From Adiantum capillus-veneris (Eukaryota; Streptophyta; Polypodiopsida; Polypodiales; Pteridaceae): 64,000 nucleotides of DNA. Position numbers and translations under genes: made by a program. Every line of letters begins with the position of its first letter. The first letter of the stretch is position 1. Positions 56,581-64,000 of this stretch are shown piece by piece. The notes under the pieces are model-generated. The model did not search any database. It saw only the letters and a program-made list of their open reading frames with translations, and was not told the DNA's origin. Location of the stretch: contig CM043953.1 in the NCBI GenBank assembly GCA_014529385.2, positions 95,508,842-95,572,841 of the forward strand. Reading direction: 5' to 3'.

Positions 56581-58059
56581 GAATTTAAACAGTAAGATAC
56601 GGATTTTAATGCATTGTATTTTCCCATACAAAGCCGTACTATATGACCAAACGATGGCAACCTCGTTCTGAACCACAAGCTTTAGCTCCTAGCATCAAAA
56701 CAAAGTGCTTCCATCACACCCCCACATATATTTGTAAGTACTGAACAATAGAGACGTTGGGATACCTTTTGAGCATGTTGAATGAAATTCATCCTCTACA
56801 ATAGCGTTTCTGTAGAAAATTTCAGCATGTGTAAAAGTTTGGAAGCTCCTGTTATTTGTGTGTAGATAACAAGTGAAAGGAGCAAGGAACATAAATATGG
56901 AAGCATTTGGGAGCATAGAGTTGGACATCCACTCTTTTGCAACGTGAAGAACCCTCTGCTTGAAATTTTACTTGAGAAATTGTTTGAGAACACTGTTGGA
57001 ATTTGTTTGAAATAGAATTGATCTGTTCTGCACTTGTTTTGGTGCCGATTTGAGATTGCTTGATTTTGGTTTTGCTTAATGATTTGTAATTTACTCATGG
57101 CTCATGCTTTTCTTGGGAGGAGTTTTGAAGAGAAAATAGGTGTTTGTTAATGTCTGAATATCTTCGGCTCAAGATTTCCTAAGAGGAGTGTTCATGTTAG
57201 TTGTAGAACCTCGCAACAACATAAAACAATGGTCTCGGAAGTGTTTAGTTGTAAGCTAGTAACCTCAGAACGATGCATACGTGGTCTGTGGAGTGTTTAG
57301 TTGTACTTCGAGCCTCCATGCGATGCAAGCTACGACGGTCTGGGAAGCGTTTGGTTGTAGCAATCCTCTATATCTCATGGCCCGAATCTTTTTAGGTTAT
57401 TTGCGGGAAGAGTGATGAGGTAGTCGTTGAATATCTTCATGCCTAAGACCGTTTGTTGGGATCGGCGTTGTTTGTTTTTATGTCATATAACATGCATCTA
57501 TAAGTATTAATCTTGCATCATGATGTGTCCCCTAATTGGGTGAGATTGCTTGCGTATGTAACTTTAGTGCATCGAAACATCTCTTTGAAGATCAACACGG
57601 TCTAGGTATAATGGCTAATTTTGCTACACCAAAATATCAAGAGCTTTAATATGGAATGAGACAATTGAATGACCCTCATATAATTTTTTGTCTAACTTGA
57701 GTTGTTTTGAAAATATAATCTGTGAACGATTACTCTTCTTTCAAGAGAGGGGGATGTCACAAATTGCTCATGTGTCAACCACTGAAGACCAAGGGGGTTA
57801 AGACTCCCTGAGCCTAACCCTAGCCAACCTAGAGATCTCCACCGAGGGACCTAAACGCTAGCAAAAGAATAAAAGACCAACTTACTAAAGAGGGCCGAGG
57901 GGCCTACAAGACAAAGGTATTAGGCTTTGTAGTCCTAACCCAACCAACTTACAGATCATTGGCCAAAGGGCCTACCCTAAAATAAAGCAAGGTGCTTGCT
58001 TTTAGACCAAATGCTCTTAAAACTAACGCTTTTCGTGTGAGATGGCCAAGAGCCTTTAG
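56581..58059. other. Unrecognised stretch with a short tandem repeat
   Basis: No gene recognised. Three units of about 53 bp (57231, 57283, 57337) share GGTCT, GGAAG(T/C)GTTT and GTTGTA. Confidence 0.5.
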
Positions 58060-58143
58060 ATATGATGTGTGTGTTCTCGAGCTTGTACTTTGTGGAAGCA
58101 ATATAAAGAAATACCGAAAGGGACGCAAGGGTTTGGGGCCAAT

Positions 58144-58189
<46 letters not shown>

Positions 58190-58255
58190 AGTGTTTTGAA
58201 GTATTGAAAATTTGTCCCATTTTGTTCTTTTCAATTGGCACGTGGTACCCTCCCG
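58060..58255 (+). repeat. LTR remnant related to the right-hand gypsy LTR
   Basis: AAAGAAATACCGAAAGGG and TTTGGGGCCAAT (58105-58142) recur at 61984-62022, with similar neighbouring sequence (CTTGTACTTTG before; AATTCACAAGTGTTTTGAAG versus GAATTGTGTTGAAG after). A (CT)n tract (58143-58181) is inserted at the point of divergence. Confidence 0.55.
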
Positions 58256-58871
58256 TAACAATAGAGATCCATATAGGGAAGACCTCCATGTGCACAACCA
58301 TCGGAAGGCTAAATACAGAGACAAAAAAGTCATGTAGCTTGAAAAGCAATCAACGTATCACCGCCACCATCGCTGAACCATTCATGGAGCCGGTGTAGAC
58401 AATCGTCAAAAAGGTTAGATCCATCCCAAGCATATTTCCTATCCACCCTGAAACCTTGCATGAGGTGCCCTCTCCAGCTGCCAAGACGGAGCAAAAACTA
58501 AGAGGATTGTCCGACCGCAAGTCTAGAAGGGGAAACCGCAACCGGAGTCAAAGTCGCACTACGAGAGGAGGAACCCAATGGCAAGCTGCCTCGTCCATGA
58601 CCAAAAACACACCGATAGAGGCTACAAGTCAGCCCACCAATTGTAGATCTAGAGGCAATGAAAAGGTGGGAGAGGGCAAGTAGGTCAAGCAACACCAGAA
58701 AAAACGGAACCAAGTGTCCAGACACCCCATCATATTTACTAACACTAGCAGCCAGAAGTTGAGCCGATCTGGATCGCAGGCTGATGTCTCCCTAACATTT
58801 TCTTTCAGGAAAAAAAGTGAGAAATCTGATGGGGAACATGGGATCACCTAGGAAAGGGGAAGCAACAGGGA

Positions 58872-58883
58872 GCTCTGATACCA
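58872..58883 (-). promoter_or_regulatory. Primer-binding site of an otherwise unrecognised LTR element
   Basis: Reads TGGTATCAGAGC on the minus strand and directly abuts TGTGTGGAGACACA (58884 onward), a plausible LTR terminus. The sequence on the internal side (58300-58870) shows no clear gag or pol motif, only a basic Arg/Ser-rich frame. Confidence 0.6.
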
Positions 58884-60450
58884 TGTGTGGAGACACAAAC
58901 TAATCACCTAAAAATGCATCATGTGAGTGGAAAGCAAAAGCAAAATGGAGAAGAGAGACGTGAAAGAGAGGACATCAAAGGGAACAAAGAGCAGCATGCC
59001 CAAGACATGGTGAACCCCCTCTACAAACACAACCATATGTACAAGTTCTATGTAACCAGAAACATTTTGTGTGTGCCATCATTTCGTTGTTTCGAAAATG
59101 CGGAGACGAAACACAATATAAAACCTTTCGCGTGTTTCATTGTGTCGAAGCGTTTCGGTCTATTTAGTTTCAAAAATGCCAAGACTGAACACAATACGAG
59201 CAATAGGAAACCTATTTAGGAGCCTTGTAGGTGAATATATCATACACTATATGGCTAATTTTTAAATTTTTAAATTAGACCTTGTTTTTTGTTCAGCCTC
59301 AGACACGTTTTCGCCCCCCTGTTTGTTTCATGTTTTGTTTTGTTTCGAAGGGACAAAATGCGTATTCATGTGGCACTGCGTACAACTGACAAGGGAGGGG
59401 CACCTATAAGGTGTCAACAAGCCTCTTAAACGAACCCACACCCTCCAAATCCTGAAATGAGGAAAAATAGGGCACCTACAACAAAGGGTCCAATAAGGGT
59501 GGACAATGTCGAACCGGTCAATGTGGCCCAGATGCAACCTAAATATGCAAGAGCATGTGGGTGGCAGGCCCAAGAGCACAGTAGTCATACAAGTATACAA
59601 AAAATATGTGAAGCGGAAGAGTATTGTAACTCTTAACAAGCATGAAACACAAAGGGAGACCACACGTGTATGCTAGATAGGTTTTCGTATGTTCAACGAT
59701 TTTCTTCTGATGAGGAGCCAATCTCATAAAATCTGTCCATTGTCACTATATCAATCTCTCAATTTTCTGCTCTTTAGACCAATTTTCTTGATGCTACTAT
59801 TATTCTCATTGTAACAATCAATATTGTACAGGAAGTCTCCCAACACCTCTTTACCAATGACATGATTGTATCCACATATAGGTGTTCGCTCAAATAATAT
59901 AGCATACCTTCTGCCCACCCCCGAGAAAGTCGCTGCTGGACAATTTCTGTAACCACAAGCAAATACATGGTAGGGGCAAGAAAAAACGAAAACAAGGAGG
60001 TACTCTTCTGTACATAAAACGTAGCTTTATGAATGTGATACTAATTGTGTTCGCCGAGTCTACAATATTATGAACCATAAGTCCGAAACAGATAATAAGA
60101 TCATTCCACAGCAAATGTCTTTTAAATGGAAAATGCTCTGTCGTATATGTACATCATTGTGAAAGCTGTCTTAGGCCAGTGTCACAACCAGCAATAAAAA
60201 GGCATACAGGCCGATCAGTCGTAAAATTGACTGCCCTTCCAAGAGCATGCAGCTCACCATTGGGCAGTTACCTTGTCTGACAAGAACCTGAGTTGTGGTT
60301 TTCAAGCTTACACCATATTCATTACACAACTTTCATTGTCATACGTGTAAAGGTGAACAGGGAAGCTCAAGATAATATGCGCGCATACATAAAGAGTCAA
60401 GTGGAGGCTAGAATTGGACCTTTACTCTCAATAAACTTCTTAGCAAATTG
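58884..60450. other. LTR relic beginning at 58884, then unrecognised sequence
   Basis: The LTR right edge was not found. No gene seen up to the C2orf69-like exon. Confidence 0.35.
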
Positions 60451-61080
60451 TCAAGGGCACATTTCAAAGCACTCTAAAATCTCAAAGTGCATTTGTAAAC
60501 TTGGCTTTCTAGCTTCAAGGTAAATTTTCTCAAAAACAACTAGTTTGGCACTACCTTCCTCTTCAGCCTTTGTTCTTAAATATCTGACACAAAAATCTTT
60601 TTCAGTAGCTATCCATGGGCGTTGTAGGTCTTTCCATTGCCTTGGAGTTCCATGGAATCCCAAAACCAAACCTGAGCTTGAAGCATCAGCTGCTTTTACA
60701 ACATCTTCAAGAAGGCGAGTATTTGTTAGATAAGCACCATGACAATTGAGACCGACATCAAGAAAATGGAATTCCACAATGCTAGCCAGAAAATCACGAG
60801 CCGTTGTAGGACAAAAAGCTTGCTCTGGAGGACAACTTTCAGCTTCCTGTATTTCAATCCTGCATTTTGTATTGAGCAAAGAGTTGATCACACCTGGACC
60901 ATGTTTTGCCATGTAAGACATCTCAGAAAGGAGCTGATTTAACACAATACCGCCCTTGCTGAAGCCAAAAAGTAAGGTCTTGGGTAATCTATGCCGAGCA
61001 TCTTCTCTGTGGTCTTGTTGGTTTCTGTTTTCCTCATTACATTCTTGCGATCCCCTAGTTTGGGCAAGCTGTGTTCTTGC
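60451..61080 (-). CDS. C2orf69-like (UPF0565) protein, last exon only
   Basis: About 209 codons to a TGA at 60451. LLFGFSKGGIVLNQLLSE carries a G-F-S-K-G serine elbow of the alpha/beta-hydrolase type. Later parts FLDVGLNCHGAYLTN, LGFHGTPRQWKDLQRPWI and KPSLQMHFEILECF follow the order of the C2orf69 family C-terminus (in the human protein, DGGHSG, then HVTPYQ-x-x-DP-x-R-x-WI, then ENHF). The exon probably begins after TTGCAG on the minus strand (61086-61081), a 3' splice site. No upstream exon could be identified before the gypsy LTR near 61.5 kb, so earlier exons may lie beyond the window or be lost. The human protein is linked to mitochondria; the plant role is not known to me. A Cys-rich insert (CPPEQAFCPTT) sits between the elbow and the conserved tail. 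Confidence 0.7.
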   Translation of the reverse strand, partial: ARTQLAQTRGSQECNEENRNQQDHREDARHRLPKTLLFGFSKGGIVLNQLLSEMSYMAKHGPGVINSLLNTKCRIEIQEAESCPPEQAFCPTTARDFLASIVEFHFLDVGLNCHGAYLTNTRLLEDVVKAADASSSGLVLGFHGTPRQWKDLQRPWIATEKDFCVRYLRTKAEEEGSAKLVVFEKIYLEARKPSLQMHFEILECFEMCP

Positions 61081-61516
61081 CTGCAATTTTGGTGTGAGCT
61101 TCTCTATGTTCCAGAAAATCTTTCAATCAATGTAAATTAAAAGAAACTTGCAGAACTGAAAAGGTCTTCATAGCATTACTTCTAGCTATCTAAACTATTC
61201 GCTTTGACCTGAAAAGGATAATTAACTACTCAAAACACATGCAGAAGTGTTTGCAATTCGAAGTAACATCAATGGGCTGGCAATGGGTTCTGAGAGAGAT
61301 TTTAACACAAAATTCAACCCGTAGTTGCCTAATTTAAACCCTATATATGCCTAGAATCCTTACCAGGCGGGTGAAACAGTGGGAAACCCACAACCGAGGG
61401 CCGGAGTGCCTTTAGTAGCCTCAAGGAATAAGATTGAGGGAGCTCGCATTGGAGCTCCAGCTATACTAGATCATTTCTAGAATTGTACAGATGAGAAAAC
61501 AATTTTAGACATGATC

Positions 61517-62145
61517 TAGTGTGTTGTGCCTCAGTGACCGGCTGCGTAGGTCAAAGTGACTGTGTCACAAAGTGATGACGTGGCGGACAGCAGAAACCCT
61601 AAAATTCCTGCAAACCCTAATTTTTGCCAAAAACCCTAAATTCCGGAAATCGCGGAGGCGGATTTTTTTTTTTTTTAATTATTTTTTTTAAAAAAAATAA
61701 ATTTTTTTTTTTTTTTTTTTGGAAAATGATGAGCGACGCGAATTTTGCTTTTGCTTTTTTTTAAAAAAAAAGAGAAAAGACTCTCTAAGAGAGAGAGAGA
61801 ACTGATGCTTTTGATTTTAAAAGCTTTTGGGGCTCTGCTTTTGGGCATCCCTTGTAACCTTTAAATTAGTGGTGAGGGCCTCACTTCTCAGAGCATCTGG
61901 ACGCACTTCTCAGAGCATCTGGACGCAGAGTCTGAGAGTGAAACCCTAACCGCTCTCTTGTACTTTGATGATTGATTAATACAAAAAGAAATACCGAAAG
62001 GGGCGCCAGTCTTTGGGGCCAATATCTCTAGGCACGAAACTCCGCCGGGCCAGTGCAAATCTATTGTGATCTGTGAATTGTGTTGAAGTGGTTATTTGGT
62101 GCTGTCGCGGTTGATTCTTGACTTGGAGTGTCCAAGCTTGTTACA
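61517..62145 (+). repeat. 5' LTR of the right-hand gypsy element (left edge approximate)
   Basis: Ends GTTACA at 62145, one base before the primer site. The left edge is placed at TGTGTTGTGCCTC (61517) only because it starts with TG. It contains long T and A runs (about 61663-61721 and 61757-61770). The segment at 61984-62022 is shared with the LTR relic at 58060-58255. Confidence 0.5.
61663..61770. repeat. Poly-T/poly-A low-complexity tract
   Basis: Several homopolymer runs of T and A, the longest about 20 bases. Lengths in such tracts are unreliable in sequencing. Confidence 0.9.
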
Positions 62146-62146
62146 G

Positions 62147-62158
62147 TGGTATCAGAGC
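62147..62158 (+). promoter_or_regulatory. Primer-binding site (initiator tRNA-Met)
   Basis: TGGTATCAGAGC, one base after the LTR end and 58 bases before the gag ATG. Confidence 0.9.
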
Positions 62159-62216
62159 ACGGCCGATTTCTCTTCTACGGGAAATCCGATCCCCAAAATT
62201 TTTTTCCGCGGCACCT

Positions 62217-64000
62217 ATGGCTTCAGGCAATGATCAGTCGACTCCCTCTGCATCTGGAGATGCGGGCTGGGATCACAACGAAGATTCAGACAAAGAGTAT
62301 GGCCCGCCTTGGCCTACTTAGGCGGAGCGGCGAGAGATAGAGCGTCGCCAGTTGATCGGCGATGCAACAAAGATGATGCTCAATTTTGCCAAGGACCCGA
62401 AGATGGCAAAATATATGAACCAGACCTCTTTGGAAGAGGTACAAATGAAGTGGCAGAGAACCACAACACCACTCCCGAAACCCGCTCTCAAGAAACCTTC
62501 TGCCTCCAAGAAAATATACGGAGCAGGAACTGGAGAACGTGGTTGATGCACAGATTGCTCAGCTTTTCGACGTGCAAAAGAAAGGCAAAAAGCACGGTAA
62601 AAAGCAGAACAAAGGTACTGACTTCCCGGGATATTTGGGTTGTCAGTCGACATTCGACAAGGCAAAGAAACAGAAGAAGCGTGTTCGATTTGAAGGAGTG
62701 CCCAGTTCTTCTTCTTCTTCTTCTGACAGTTCTTCTAGCTCCTCGGATTAGAGCGAAGAAGACAGAAAAAGCAAAAAGCGAAGCAAGACACAAAGCTTCG
62801 GAAAGGGCAAGAAAAAGGCAAAGAAGGCTACATCTCGCCCAGAGACTGACAGTTCTACTGAGGACTCGTCTACAGACAGCTCAGATTTCGATGACGGAAA
62901 GTTTTATGCGAACAAGAAGAATTTTTTACAAAGCCAACCAGTATGACTTTCTCGAAGATAAAAGCAAGAAAGTCCGAGAGTTTAAGGAAGGTGGCCACTC
63001 GATCAAGTTTGATACTTTTCATGATACTCAGATGCTTCGAAGGCTTTGTCTTTTATACAGCAGTTTGACATCGCTTTCGCGGGAGGACGCTATTTAGAGC
63101 ACTCCAAGATTCGGAGAGCTGCCTCTTACTTTAAGGGGAATGCTCGTACTTGGTGGTCCACGCTTCTATTAAGCAAGACTGTGCCAGTTACATGGCTGAA
63201 ATTCAAGAGGCTTTTTATTTCTTCTTGGTTGACTCAAGAGTTTGAGCGAGATATACGAGCTGCTTGGAACCATCTCCGGATGACCAAGAGCGATACAGTG
63301 AATTCTTATTGTGAAAGATTCTGGAGCTCTTTTCTACCCGCCTCTTCATTCAAGAAGATCTCGTTCAGAGAACAGATTGAGCGGTTTACCTTGGGTCTAC
63401 CTACAGAGATCCGAGATCACTGCTTGGAACAGAAGTCAGCTTCTATTCAGGAGTTGATGAGTCATGCGAAGCGGGGCTTTGCCATTCACTCTGGCAGTCT
63501 GACCTACCCCACAGATGAGGCCATGACACAACGAGCCGAACAGACTTCTGGGAATGAAAGTAGAATGAAAAAGAGCAACCCAGAGAAAAAAAAAAGGATG
63601 CACGACCCAAGCTTACTCCTGAGGAGAGAGCTCGCTTCATCAGAGAGGGGAAGTGCTTTGGATGCGGGAAACATGGACATATTTCCGCAAAGTGCCCTGA
63701 TAAGGCACAGAAAGAACAGAATGATAAAGACGACGACAGGTCTGAGAGTTCGAGAGCAGCTGAGGAATGTGGCAGAAAAGGCAGATAGAAAAGCAGAACT
63801 GGTACCACATAGCGTGGGACTTGCACCGAATCAAATGAATGAAAGTACAAACTTTGCCGTTTTTTTTTGGGGCAAAGTGAAGGATCAGGAAGCTCTTTTG
63901 AAGGAGCCAAGGCCAACTTCTTTTCACTTGGAATTGGCGGCTCAATTTGGAACTACGCCCGACAGACTGACGCCACAGGCGGAGGTAGTTCGACTGGCAC
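62217..64000 (+). pseudogene. Broken gag-protease of a chromovirus-like gypsy element, runs off the window
   Basis: Starts MASGNDQSTPSASG. The first frame has a TAG at 62319 and ends near 62546. The next (62539-62751) is Lys-rich then a Ser tract ending at a stop, then an acidic Ser/Asp stretch. The gag core resumes as FKEGGHSIKFDTFHDTQ (63000) and, after a frame change near 63035, ASYFKGNARTWWSTL, FRLTLG-type and RGFAIHSGS pieces. A zinc knuckle CFGCGKHGHISAKC lies near 63657. The protease start is recognisable (FFWGKVKDQEALL, then HLELAAQFG) but the D-S/T-G active site is not seen. Similarity of KEGG-x-SI-x-F and WGKV to family 1 shows a related lineage. At least two stops and four frame changes make it non-functional. 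Confidence 0.75.

Noticed and set aside
57231-57360. Tandem repeat as a candidate regulatory array
   Set aside because: Three short imperfect units without a neighbouring gene; nothing supports a function.
61250-61500. Upstream exon of the C2orf69-like gene on the minus strand
   Set aside because: A possible donor site and short open frame exist, but no recognisable family sequence supports it, so it is mentioned only as a possibility.

Overview
The window looks like nuclear DNA of a land plant with a large, retrotransposon-rich genome. Evidence: nested Ty3/gypsy and Ty1/copia elements whose primer-binding sites all match the initiator tRNA-Met 3' end, long CT/GT/GA microsatellites, a five-exon NIP aquaporin gene with GT-AG introns, and a decayed plant-type PRP22 helicase gene. 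Species cannot be determined. A Phe in the aquaporin pore where Nod26-type NIPs carry Trp, plus the density of old elements, would fit a fern, lycophyte or gymnosperm better than a typical angiosperm, but that is a weak inference.

Layout. 1-9664: a chromodomain Ty3/gypsy family (called family 1 here) on the minus strand, arranged LTR-internal-LTR-partial internal, then a short inverted LTR piece. The first 2.29 kb (1-2294) recur almost unchanged at 7104-9397. 9665-11560: gag, primer site and LTR remnant of a second gypsy family that family 1 appears to have entered. 11.6-19.8 kb: mostly unrecognised DNA with microsatellites and one short LTR/primer-site relic. 19.8-27.9 kb: a copia element keeping both LTRs but only a gag-protease relic, with a 4.9-kb decayed gypsy element nested inside it. 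That gypsy element has two RNase H domains (Tat-like) and ~480-bp direct repeats at its ends. 28-32.6 kb: protease relic, a tandem repeat and a 212-bp CT/GT microsatellite.

32.6-43.1 kb: a PRP22/DHX8-type DEAH-box helicase pseudogene split by a full-length but decayed family-1 element (33398-41871), with its helicase motif IV segment repeated three times. 43.1-44.9 kb: non-coding DNA with three copies of a hairpin-forming repeat just upstream of the aquaporin gene. 44919-47611: NIP-type aquaporin, the only complete host gene visible. 47.6-53.3 kb: microsatellites, a perfect 112-bp tandem duplication, a solo family-1 LTR with matching target-site duplications, and a possible LINE tail. 54.9-58.9 kb: another Tat-like RT/RNase H relic and further LTR/primer-site relics. 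60451-61080: the last exon of a C2orf69-like (UPF0565) alpha/beta-hydrolase-fold gene on the minus strand. 61.5-64 kb: 5' LTR, primer site and broken gag of another chromovirus-like gypsy element running off the window.

Functionally the host content is one probably working membrane channel gene, one incompletely visible gene (C2orf69-like) and one dead spliceosomal helicase copy. The rest is layered transposon debris. No operon-like, CRISPR-like or clearly new genetic system was found. The most informative observations are structural: nested insertions, a nearly identical tandem retroelement, one element with an inverted LTR end, and microsatellite expansion at one LTR position.
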